A stretch of 64,000 bases of DNA from the NCBI RefSeq assembly GCF_026625645.1, contig NZ_CP113056.1:1-64000 (forward strand). Direction: 5' to 3'. Below the pieces are notes generated by a model. It made no database searches. It was not told the origin of the DNA and saw nothing but the letters and a program-made list of their open reading frames with translations. The stretch comes from Ancylobacter sp. SL191 (GTDB lineage Bacteria > Pseudomonadota > Alphaproteobacteria > Rhizobiales > Xanthobacteraceae). A program made the translations under genes and the position numbers. Below are positions 36,768 to 44,047 of this stretch, one piece after another. Position 1 is the stretch's first letter; every line of letters begins with the position of its first letter.

Positions 36768-37436
36768 ATGAGCGCTTCACTGGACTGGACGTATTTCTGG
36801 TCGATCATTCCCTTATTCGTAAAGGGATTTGAAATGACCATTTTTCTTTCTCTAGTCTGCAATGGACTTTCCGTCGTATTTTCCTATCTACTTATATCTT
36901 GCCTCTATTGTCGAATTTCAATAATAAAAGATTTAATAAAATTCTACGTTTCTTTGATCCGAAATACGCCATTGCTCGTGCAGATATTCTTTTTCTATTT
37001 TGGCATGCCGGAGATTGGCATCCGCGCCAATTCTGTCACCTCAGGCGTCATCGTGTTGACGCTATGGGCTACAGCGTATCAGGTTGCCAATCTGCGCGGC
37101 GCCATTGACGGACTGTCACCTCATCTAACCGAAACGATGCGCGCGCTCGGCCTGCGGCCAGTCAACGCGTTCATCTTCATTGTAGTGCCGGTCGCGACGC
37201 GCACCGTTGTGCCGGCCATGATGAACACGATGGTGTCGACAATCAAGAACTCCGCTCTGCTCAGTGCGATCGGCGTTCCCGAGCTTACTTTCATCGCCAT
37301 GGACAATATCGCTGAAAATTATCGAGCCATCGAAAATTTCGTCGCGCTTCTCATTGGCTATCTGGCAATCGTACTTGGGTTTTCCGCTGCGATGGCGGGT
37401 CTCGAGCGACATCTGGAGCGGGGGTATCGCCGGTGA
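36768..37436 (+). CDS. Amino-acid ABC transporter permease (HisM/GlnP type)
   Basis: A 222-residue permease of the polar amino-acid class. It has the FVSLIRNTPLLVQIFF-type motif (YVSLIRNTPLLVQIFFFYFG) and the EAA loop TETMRALGLRPVNAFIFIVVP. Four or five membrane spans are apparent. A stretch of about 150 bp near 36835-36985 is markedly AT-rich, with many TTA, ATA and AAA codons, unlike the surrounding DNA. The next permease gene overlaps by 4 bp (GTGA). With the second permease it would form the heterodimeric channel. Confidence 0.92.
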   Translation: MSASLDWTYFWSIIPLFVKGFEMTIFLSLVCNGLSVVFSYLLISCLYCRISIIKDLIKFYVSLIRNTPLLVQIFFFYFGMPEIGIRANSVTSGVIVLTLWATAYQVANLRGAIDGLSPHLTETMRALGLRPVNAFIFIVVPVATRTVVPAMMNTMVSTIKNSALLSAIGVPELTFIAMDNIAENYRAIENFVALLIGYLAIVLGFSAAMAGLERHLERGYRR

Positions 37437-38116
37437 ACCTATCGCTCATCACGCTGAATGGCTCGTTTTTCCTGCATGCCGGCTTCACCGCGCTGATCAT
37501 TTTCGTCGCCAGTGTTTTCTTCGCCTCGACTATAGCTCTCTTCTGTGGGCCACTTGCGGCGCTCCGGACCGCAATGATCCGGGTGCCTGTGCGTCTAATC
37601 ATCGAGTTCTTTCGCGACGTGCCGCAGGTGGTCAGCCTGTTCTTCATCTTCTTCGGTGCCCCGGTCTTCGGCTTGCAACTGGGGCCATTGGCAGCGACGA
37701 TCCTCGCCCTGTCACTCTGGGGCGGCGCCAACGGCGCGGAGATCGTGCGGGGCGGCATCAACGCGGTCTCCCATCACCAATTCGAGAGCGCGCGCTCACT
37801 CGGCCTCGCTCCTCATGTGATCTTCACGTCGATCATTCTACCTCAAGCAATCCTGCCGGTGATCCCCGCCTATGCCGGCCTGTGCAACATTCTCATGCAC
37901 TCGACCTCGCTCGCTGCTTTGGTCGGTGTCGTTGAATTGCTAAAAAGCGCGCAAATCGTGATCGACCGCGCATCTTACTATCAGGGTGGGGCACCAGGTC
38001 TGACAATTTACGGTTTCATTCTTCTTGTTTATTACGTCGCCGGCCTGCTCATGTCAGCCGGCATTTCAGCACTTGAGCGACGATACGGTTCGGCGCAGTC
38101 AGCTCAACGTCTATGA
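37433..38116 (+). CDS. Amino-acid ABC transporter permease (second subunit)
   Basis: A 227-residue permease starting at a GTG that overlaps the first permease. The segment LIIEFFRDVPQVVSLFFIF corresponds to the RxTPxLVQLxF family motif (Thr-Pro-Leu is Val-Pro-Gln here), and the EAA loop is ESARSLGLAPHVIFTSIILPQAILPV. It ends with an ATGA overlap on the next reading frame, although the ATPase more likely starts 18 bp later at a well-placed RBS. Confidence 0.9.
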   Translation: MNLSLITLNGSFFLHAGFTALIIFVASVFFASTIALFCGPLAALRTAMIRVPVRLIIEFFRDVPQVVSLFFIFFGAPVFGLQLGPLAATILALSLWGGANGAEIVRGGINAVSHHQFESARSLGLAPHVIFTSIILPQAILPVIPAYAGLCNILMHSTSLAALVGVVELLKSAQIVIDRASYYQGGAPGLTIYGFILLVYYVAGLLMSAGISALERRYGSAQSAQRL

Positions 38117-38133
38117 ACCAGGAAGGCATGTAC

Positions 38134-38883
38134 ATGACGCAAGAGCAGTCAGCACCCATTCTCCGCACGATCGATCTCGTAAAATACTACGGAAGCATAA
38201 AGGTATTAAACGAAATAAATTTCTCGATCACCAAGGGTGAACGCGTTGTAATCATGGGATCATCGGGCTCGGGAAAGAGTACATTCATCCGGTGCCTGAA
38301 TGGGCTTGAGCACATTCAGCAGGGCTGCATATCTTTCAACAACCAAGATATCGGACGCTTAACGGAGGTGGAATGGCGATCAGTGCGGCGTCGCATAGGT
38401 ATGGTCTTTCAGAACTATGCGCTGTTCCCCCATATGACTGCTCTACGAAACCTGAGCTTTGCCCCTGTACGCGAAGGCCTGATGACGCGCGATCAGGCGG
38501 AGGCCCGGGCTCTAGCCTTGCTGGACCGAGTGGGGTTGAAGGACAAGGCTATGTCTTATCCGGCTCAGCTGTCTGGTGGGCAGCAACAGCGTGTCGCCAT
38601 CGTCCGAGCAATGATGATGTCGCCGGAAGTGATGCTGTTCGATGAACCCACCTCGGCACTTGATCCCGAGACTGTGGGAGAGGTGCTGGCGATCATACAG
38701 GACCTGACCTCGGAAGGCTTGACCTCGATTATTGTCACGCATGAAACCGGGTTCGCTCGACGCTGCGCTCACAGGATCGTCTATATGGATCTCGGTTACG
38801 TTATCGAAGAAAGCGCACCGGACGTCTTTTTTACGCAACCAAAATCTGAACGCGCGCGTCGGTTTATCGCAACACATAAATAG
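38134..38883 (+). CDS. Amino-acid ABC transporter ATP-binding protein
   Basis: A 249-residue ATPase with Walker A GSSGSGKST, Q-loop [12 protein letters not shown], signature [15 protein letters not shown], Walker B VMLFDEPTSALDPE and switch His in VTHETGFARR. This is the GlnQ/HisP class, short and without TOBE. The ATG at 38134 is chosen because AGGAAGG (38120-38126) is at ideal spacing; ATGs at 38113 and 38128 are less suitable. The first 100 bp are AT-rich relative to the rest. Last gene of the catabolic/transport cluster. Confidence 0.92.
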   Translation: MTQEQSAPILRTIDLVKYYGSIKVLNEINFSITKGERVVIMGSSGSGKSTFIRCLNGLEHIQQGCISFNNQDIGRLTEVEWRSVRRRIGMVFQNYALFPHMTALRNLSFAPVREGLMTRDQAEARALALLDRVGLKDKAMSYPAQLSGGQQQRVAIVRAMMMSPEVMLFDEPTSALDPETVGEVLAIIQDLTSEGLTSIIVTHETGFARRCAHRIVYMDLGYVIEESAPDVFFTQPKSERARRFIATHK

Positions 38884-39418
38884 CAAAATGGATGATGAGC
38901 GATTTAAAATTATGGGATGGACATCAAACGACTACGTCAGATCATCCGCATCCACTCGTCCTTGACAATCGCCCGTGCCATCACCTTCGCCTTGAAAGCC
39001 GGCGTGTAGTTGCACCGCGGCCGTCTCGTCATGACCTCTTCTGTCGCAGCTATCATGCCATCTTCAGGCAGAAAAGCCACTTATCCGACCTATTCTGATT
39101 TCTGAGCCAGATATATTCTCATCGATATCGAAACTTCACAGTTAGTCACTTTAATATTACTGCCGTCCAGGTCTATGCGCCCAGTTAATTCTATTGGAGC
39201 TGCCCGCAGTGCTGGACACTGATGCCGCAGGCATCGTTGTTGAGGTTGAGGCAGGCGTGACGGGTGTCGGGGATCAGAGCACTACCCGCCATCCAGCCTC
39301 GCCAGAACGGCCTTAATTTTCGCTTCGAAGCATGTGTCGGAATCGGTCGAGACATGCCCGGGGATGACGGTGCTCTGTGTGGAGGACGGCCGCTGAGAGC
39401 CGGACGCCCCCCGCCCCC
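38884..39418. other. Decayed intergenic region with mobile-element scraps
   Basis: No intact gene. The segment carries an IS3 transposase start on the minus strand (listed separately). Near 39205-39320 there is a short plus-strand open stretch (LPAVLDTDAAGIVVEVEAG) that looks like a fragment of an unrecognised protein ending in a stop. Base composition shifts from AT-rich (38884-39180) to GC-rich at the murA border. It marks the right edge of the region that separates murA from DUF2948. Confidence 0.6.
38937..39032 (-). pseudogene. IS3-family transposase OrfA remnant (N-terminal scrap)
   Basis: Reading from an ATG at 39032, the minus strand encodes 31 residues beginning MTRRPRCNYTPAFKAKVMARAI. 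The first 17 or so match the start of IS3-family OrfA proteins (MTRRPRRNHTPAFKAKVALAA as I recall the family), after which similarity is lost and a stop follows. No inverted repeats or OrfB are present. It is therefore a relic left by deletion of an insertion sequence. Confidence 0.65.
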
Positions 39419-40708
39419 TCAGCCGGCGATGCGCTCGATCTGGGCGCCGCAGGTGGAGAGCTTTTCCTCCAGCCGCTCAAAGCCGCGGTCGAGGTGGTAG
39501 ACGCGGTGGATCATGCTCTCGCCCTCGGCCGCCAGCGCGCCGATGACCAGCGACACCGAGGCGCGCAGATCCGTCGCCATGACCGGGGCGCCGGTGAGCT
39601 TCTCCACGCCCTCAATGGTCGCGGTCTCGCCGTCGAGATGGATGCGCGCGCCGAGGCGGGCCAGTTCCTGCACATGCATGAAGCGGTTCTCAAAGATCGT
39701 CTCGGTGATCTTCGAGGTGCCGCGCGCCCGCGTCGTCAGCGCCATGAGCTGCGCCTGAAGGTCGGTCGGGAAACCCGGATAGGGGGCGGTCGAGACCTCG
39801 ACCGGCGAGATGCCCGCGCCGTTGCGCTTCACCCGCAGCCCCTCATTCGACACCGTCACCTCGGCGCCGGCCTGACGCAGCGTGTCGAGCGCCGATTCCA
39901 GAAGGTCGGCGCGGGCGCCGGCAAGAAGCACATCGCCACCGGTCATCGCCACCGCCATGGCATAGGTGCCGGTCTCGATGCGGTCCGGCAGCACGGAATG
40001 GCGCGCGCCCTTGAGGCGCGGCACGCCGACAATGCGGATTGTCGAGGTGCCCTGCCCCTCGATGCGCCCGCCCATGGCGTTGATGCAGTCTGCGACATCG
40101 ACGATTTCCGGCTCGCGCGCGGCGTTCTCGATGATGGTCTCGCCATCCGCAAGGCTCGCCGCCATGAGCGCGGTGTGGGTGGCGCCGACCGAAACCTTCG
40201 GGAAATCGATGCGCGCGCCCTTCAGCCCCTTGGGGGCGCGGGCCAGCACATAACCGGCCTCGATCTCGATCTCGGCGCCCAGCGCGCGCAGCGCGTCGAG
40301 GTGGAAATCGACCGGGCGGGTGCCGATGGCGCAGCCGCCGGGCAGGGAGACCTTGGCCTGTCCCATGCGCGCCAGCAGCGGGCCGATGACCCAGAAGCTC
40401 GCGCGCATTTTTGAGACCAGCTCATAGGGCGCGGTGGTGTCGACGATGACGCGGGCGTCGATCTCCATGGTCTGGCCGGCATAGGCATCGTCGCCGCGCC
40501 GCTTGCCGTTCACCGTGATGTCGATGCCGTGATTGCCGAGGATGCGCTGGAGCAGCGCGACATCGGCGAGGCGCGGCACATTCTCCAGCACCAGCTTCTC
40601 GTCGGTGAGCAGGCCGGCGATCATCAGCGGCAAAGCGGCGTTCTTGGCGCCGGAGATCGGGATGGTGCCGTTGAGCGGGTTGCCGCCGACGATGCGGATG
40701 CGGTCCAT
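39419..40708 (-). CDS. murA: UDP-N-acetylglucosamine 1-carboxyvinyltransferase
   Basis: A 429-residue enzyme that transfers enolpyruvate from PEP to UDP-GlcNAc, the first committed step of peptidoglycan synthesis, in the cytosol. N-terminal [19 protein letters not shown] carries the catalytic Lys22, and the PEP-binding, fosfomycin-target Cys126 lies in [13 protein letters not shown]. Further conserved stretches are [16 protein letters not shown] (residues 160-170) and [14 protein letters not shown]. In many Hyphomicrobiales the next genes downstream are DUF2948 and hisD on the same strand; here they lie 30 kb away. Confidence 0.97.
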   Translation of the reverse strand: MDRIRIVGGNPLNGTIPISGAKNAALPLMIAGLLTDEKLVLENVPRLADVALLQRILGNHGIDITVNGKRRGDDAYAGQTMEIDARVIVDTTAPYELVSKMRASFWVIGPLLARMGQAKVSLPGGCAIGTRPVDFHLDALRALGAEIEIEAGYVLARAPKGLKGARIDFPKVSVGATHTALMAASLADGETIIENAAREPEIVDVADCINAMGGRIEGQGTSTIRIVGVPRLKGARHSVLPDRIETGTYAMAVAMTGGDVLLAGARADLLESALDTLRQAGAEVTVSNEGLRVKRNGAGISPVEVSTAPYPGFPTDLQAQLMALTTRARGTSKITETIFENRFMHVQELARLGARIHLDGETATIEGVEKLTGAPVMATDLRASVSLVIGALAAEGESMIHRVYHLDRGFERLEEKLSTCGAQIERIAG

Positions 40709-40877
40709 GAAGGTCAGTTCTCCTTAGCGCCCGGAAGGACGGCGCGCCCGCCCTGCGGGCCGCGTTGGCGACGGTCCGGGCGACATGGCCGGCCGATGAG
40801 GCCGATTCGTGGCGCCGACGCCGGCTACATTTCCCAAAGGGTCTAGCGCGAGTGGCGAGGCCGCACAACGGACGGTA

Positions 40878-41072
40878 TCAGCCACCGCTCTCCTCGGAGG
40901 AGCCGGCGGTAACGGAAGAGGACGCGCGGGCCTCGTCGCCCGCATGGTCCTGCGCCCCGGCCGGAGCCGGAGGGGCGGCGCGGCCCTTCGACTGCGCCTT
41001 GCGGCGCTTCAGATTTTCCCGCAGCGCCGCCGCAAGGCGCGCCGCGCGCGCGGCATCATCCGGCTGGCTCAT
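40878..41072 (-). CDS. Small conserved basic protein upstream of murA
   Basis: A 64-residue protein starting MSQPDDAARAARLAAALRENLKRRKAQSKG. The Arg/Lys-rich amphipathic N-terminal helix (LRENLKRRKAQ) recurs, as I recall, in small hypothetical proteins next to murA in many Rhizobiales. The C-terminus is low-complexity Ala/Ser/Glu. The longer frame from 41162 has unrelated residues and is rejected. Function unknown. Confidence 0.6.
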   Translation of the reverse strand: MSQPDDAARAARLAAALRENLKRRKAQSKGRAAPPAPAGAQDHAGDEARASSSVTAGSSEESGG

Positions 41073-41570
41073 GGATTGCGCCTCATCAGGTGCCCCTTCA
41101 TGGATCGAACCTCCCGGCCTTCGCCTCGACCCCACGGCGTGGGGCCGCTCAACCTGCCACACCGGCTTGCCTCAGGGGCCGCCGCGCGGGGTGACAGCCG
41201 GCGGGCCTGCCGAGGACATAGCGGGCCATAATATCGCGGGCGACGCCCAGTCCCGCCGTCCCCGCGCCGCCAGCCATAGCGCCGACCGCAGCCAGGAGAA
41301 AGGGCCCGATCCGCACGCCTTCTCGCGCGCGAGGCATGCCAGCCGTCCGTGCGGGCCATGCGCCGGGAGGATGGCCGGCCGCACCCCGGTCAGAGCCGGG
41401 ACCCATGGGCCGGCCCAGAGGCACGCCGCGCGCGGTTCGCGATGCCTTCAGCTCGCGACGACGACGCGCCTTGCGTCAAGCTTGGGGAATCCCCGCCGCG
41501 ACGCTTGCGCCGGCCGGCACACTGTGGCAAACGTCCCCCCGCTTCGGCGGCACACCCGCCACGCACCGAT
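41073..41570. other. Intergenic region between the murA block and tRNA-Thr, no confident gene
   Basis: About 500 bp of high-GC DNA. The only weak coding candidate is a minus-strand frame at 41149-41424 with one hydrophobic stretch (FLLAAVGAMAGGAGTAGLG), but it has no recognisable relatives, no clear RBS and codon use typical of chance frames in this genome. A promoter for tRNA-Thr presumably lies in the last 60 bp. Confidence 0.5.
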
Positions 41571-41645
<75 letters not shown>

Positions 41646-41728
41646 GCCTAACCCCTTGAAATCGCTAAAAGGCTTGACCCGCAAGGGTTCATGTCCATTC
41701 TGATGTTACAAAACGTGTAACAAATCAG

Positions 41729-41979
41729 GTGGCGCGGATCGCTGCGAAGGTCCGGCATCTTCTCAACCGCAAGGGACGATTCTTCGCCCGACTGGTTGTC
41801 CCGAAAGACCTCCGCCCCTTCATGGATGGCAAGTCGGAGCTGCGCTCATCGCTAGGGCCAGACCGCCGCACGGCCCTCAAGAAGCTCGCCGGCGCCACTC
41901 GTCCACGCGCACCACGCAGTTTTATGATCGGCGGTCGGATGAGGTGATGCTCGACGAGGTCGAGCGTGTGCGGATCTAG
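41729..41979 (+). pseudogene. Internally deleted tyrosine integrase next to tRNA-Thr
   Basis: Codons from 41729 encode MARIAAKVRHLLNRKGRF followed by FARLVVPKDLRPFMDGK and LRSSLGPDRRTALKKLAG, the N-terminal domain of phage integrases with a DUF6538-type start. From 41893, in the -1 frame, the DNA encodes HSSTRTTQFYDRRSD then EVMLDEVERVRI and a stop. This is the extreme C-terminus of the same integrase class with the nucleophile Tyr (QFYDRR). About 300 codons between are missing and the join changes frame, so the gene is dead. The position just after tRNA-Thr shows an old integrated element has been lost. Confidence 0.85.
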
Positions 41980-42242
41980 GCGGGACACGGCACAGAAGCC
42001 GCCTGCGCTCGCCCGGCATGCATGACTGGCAGTATGCACCTGTGCCCGTCTGTGCCGTTAGTCCTGCGGCTCCGCGATGAGTCCTGTTGCAGGAATGTGA
42101 CGCCGGCTCCGCTATCGTTTCCTGACAAGTTCAGGCTTGAATCTTCATCGAGCCAATCGGCTGCAAAGGCGCGTCCAATTGAATCAAGGGCTAAGCCGTC
42201 GCAAGTCCATCCCGAGCGCCGTATCTTTCCCCACAACCTAGA

Positions 42243-42258
42243 AATGATCCAAATCATT
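42243..42258. promoter_or_regulatory. Fur-like palindrome upstream of the FecI sigma gene
   Basis: AATGAT-CCAA-ATCATT is a perfect inverted repeat with 6-bp arms, about 92 bp upstream of the chosen sigma-factor start. It resembles the AATGATAATCATT centre of Fur/Mur boxes. Iron-dependent repression of a FecI-type sigma factor is the usual arrangement, so this is a plausible Fur/Mur operator. The surrounding 41980-42349 otherwise contains no gene I can support. Confidence 0.5.
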
Positions 42259-42349
42259 GTGATTGCAGGATATTTTTGCTGAACCTAAGAATGCGCCGCC
42301 ATTGGAGCGCGTGAGGGCGCTCCACATCTCTCAGGTTGCGCGACATTTC

Positions 42350-42853
42350 ATGAACGCCCGTACCTTCAACATGGCAAAGCTGTACGAGGCTGAGCACGGC
42401 CGGCTTCGCACTTTCGTGCGCCGTCTTGTCGGCAATCCGGCCACTGCTGACGATCTCGTCCAGCAGGCATTTGCCAATCTGCTGGGGAAGAGCACGGAGA
42501 CGGTGCCTGAAAGCTCCGCCTATATGACACAGGCGGTGCGCAACCTGGCCCTCAACCATCTGCGCGACGCGCGGTGGCGTGCCAAGATCGAGATCTCGGG
42601 CGTCGAAATCGAGCATATAGCCGATGCCCGGCCGTCACCGGAGATGGCCGCGCTTTACCGCAGCGAGTTGCGCCGGTTGCTCGAAGCCATCGCCCAGTTA
42701 CCGGCCCGCCGCCGGCAGGCCTTCGTTCTCAACCGGATTTCCGGCCTGTCCTACGATGAGATCGCGGCGCATATGGGGATCTCCCGCAACACCGTGATCT
42801 CACAGGTTGTTGCCGCGATGGCGGAACTCGATCGCCGCATTCCGGTAAGATAA
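42350..42853 (+). CDS. ECF RNA polymerase sigma factor, FecI type
   Basis: A 167-residue sigma factor. Region 2 is KLYEAEHGRLRTFVRRLVGN, then ADDLVQQAFANLL; region 4 is AIAQLPARRRQAFVLNRISGLSYDE followed by IAAHMGISRNTVISQVVAAM. Starts at 42350 (ATG) and 42371 (ATG) are both possible; a TTG at 42263 would extend the protein over the Fur-like palindrome. Placed before fecR and a TonB receptor gene, it would direct RNA polymerase to receptor promoters when the receptor signals through FecR. Confidence 0.88.
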   Translation: MNARTFNMAKLYEAEHGRLRTFVRRLVGNPATADDLVQQAFANLLGKSTETVPESSAYMTQAVRNLALNHLRDARWRAKIEISGVEIEHIADARPSPEMAALYRSELRRLLEAIAQLPARRRQAFVLNRISGLSYDEIAAHMGISRNTVISQVVAAMAELDRRIPVR

Positions 42854-42865
42854 ACGCTCCCATCC

Positions 42866-42894
42866 ATCATTCATTTGCGCCTCTCACGTGTCTA
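42866..42894 (+). promoter_or_regulatory. Bipartite ECF promoter-like motif upstream of fecR
   Basis: ATCATT (42866-42871), 13 bp, then CACGTGTCTA (42885-42894). An identical pair with the same spacing occurs before the TonB receptor gene. The motif ends 79 bp before the fecR ATG. The -35-like and -10-like blocks with short spacing are compatible with recognition by the neighbouring FecI-type sigma factor. Confidence 0.55.
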
Positions 42895-42973
42895 AGAGAA
42901 GAGAGGGGTATTCCGTCGGAGCGCTGCCGGTCTTGGCCGTTCCGGGAGCATCCGAGGCACGCACCGAGTGAAC

Positions 42974-43903
42974 ATGCAGGATTACGCGACCGATCCGGCC
43001 TATCTGGAAGCGCTGGAATGGTTCGTCCTGATGAAGGATGAAGAGATCGGCGACGCCCAACGCACAGCCTTTGAGGAGTGGCTGGCGGCCGATCCATCGC
43101 ATGTCGCCGCCTATGATCGCGCGCGCGCCCTGTGGGATCGCTTCGAGATCGTGAAGCCGGAATATGACCGCCTGCATCGGGCGGGGCGTATCGGTCGCCG
43201 CAGCGCGTTGCTGGGCGGACTGGCCATGCTCGTCGCCGCCCCGGCATTCTACATGCTCACGCGGCCGGGTGCGTTCGCCGACTACTCAACCGGAGCGGCC
43301 GAACGGATCACTGTCAGGCTACCTGATGGCAGCACGGTCGAGCTCGGCAGCTATTCCGCCTTGTCCCTCGATTTCACGCCGGAGCAGCGCCGGCTCGTCC
43401 TGCATCGCGGGCAGGCCTTTTTCCGCGTGGCGGCAGAACCCTCCCGGCCTTTCGTCGTTCAGGCCGATGGGGGCACGATCCAGGCGCTCGGCACGGAGTT
43501 CGACGTCAAGGTTGCGACGGATCAGATCGTCGTCACCGTCATCGAACATTCCGTGAAGATTCAAGCGGCTCACTGCCCACCCGTCGTGCTCGAGGCCGGC
43601 TGGCAACTCAGCTACGGAAGCGATGGCATGCGGTCGCCGGTCCGCGCCGATCTTGCCGCGGTAGAGGCTTGGCGGCAGGACCGCATCATCGTCGAGGACG
43701 TGCCGCTTCGTCAGGTTCTGACCGAGCTCGAGCGCTACCGACAAGGCCGCATCGTGCTGATGGACAGTGCGCTCGGGGACATCCCGGTAACGGCGGTTTT
43801 CAATACCCGGCACACTGACAAGGCCCTTCAGGTCATTGCCGAAACCCTGCCGGTGCAGGTGCTGAATGCCTATGGTTATCTGGCCTTCGTTTATCCGAAG
43901 TGA
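42974..43903 (+). CDS. FecR-type anti-sigma / sigma regulator
   Basis: A 309-residue membrane protein. The N-terminal cytosolic DUF4880 domain is at about 10-60 (LEWFVLMKDEEIGDAQRTAF then EEWLAADPSHVAAYDRAR), one membrane span at about 76-95 (SALLGGLAMLVAAPAFYML), and the periplasmic FecR domain follows (RLPDGSTVELGSYSALSLDF; GTEFDVKV) with a C-terminal STN-like segment (VPLRQVLTELERYRQG). It relays the receptor signal to FecI. The ATG at 42974 is used; GTG at 42968 is an alternative. Between sigma and receptor genes, as usual for fec-like systems. Confidence 0.9.
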   Translation: MQDYATDPAYLEALEWFVLMKDEEIGDAQRTAFEEWLAADPSHVAAYDRARALWDRFEIVKPEYDRLHRAGRIGRRSALLGGLAMLVAAPAFYMLTRPGAFADYSTGAAERITVRLPDGSTVELGSYSALSLDFTPEQRRLVLHRGQAFFRVAAEPSRPFVVQADGGTIQALGTEFDVKVATDQIVVTVIEHSVKIQAAHCPPVVLEAGWQLSYGSDGMRSPVRADLAAVEAWRQDRIIVEDVPLRQVLTELERYRQGRIVLMDSALGDIPVTAVFNTRHTDKALQVIAETLPVQVLNAYGYLAFVYPK

Positions 43904-43938
43904 GGATCAGCGTTTTTTTGGAAAAGGCCGTCGACCCG

Positions 43939-43967
43939 ATCATTAGATCGGCTTGCCCACGTGTCTA
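43939..43967 (+). promoter_or_regulatory. Bipartite ECF promoter-like motif upstream of the TonB receptor
   Basis: ATCATT (43939-43944), 13 bp, then CACGTGTCTA (43958-43967), identical in both blocks and in spacing to the element in front of fecR. It ends 80 bp before the receptor ATG, nearly the same leader length as in fecR. The match over two loci supports a common promoter for the FecI-type sigma. Confidence 0.6.
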
Positions 43968-44047
43968 GCACTGTGAGGGCCCGTGACACCGCCCTCATGT
44001 GAGCACAGCACCCCTTCCATCACGGGTGCCAGACACGGGATGGGCTT

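Noticed and set aside
41149..41424. Minus-strand frame with one hydrophobic stretch upstream of the murA block
   Set aside because: No RBS, no recognisable relatives; kept only as a note in the intergenic entry.
42263..42349. TTG start giving a 196-residue sigma factor
   Set aside because: The extra 29 residues are unlike ECF sigma factors and would start right after the Fur-like palindrome without an RBS.
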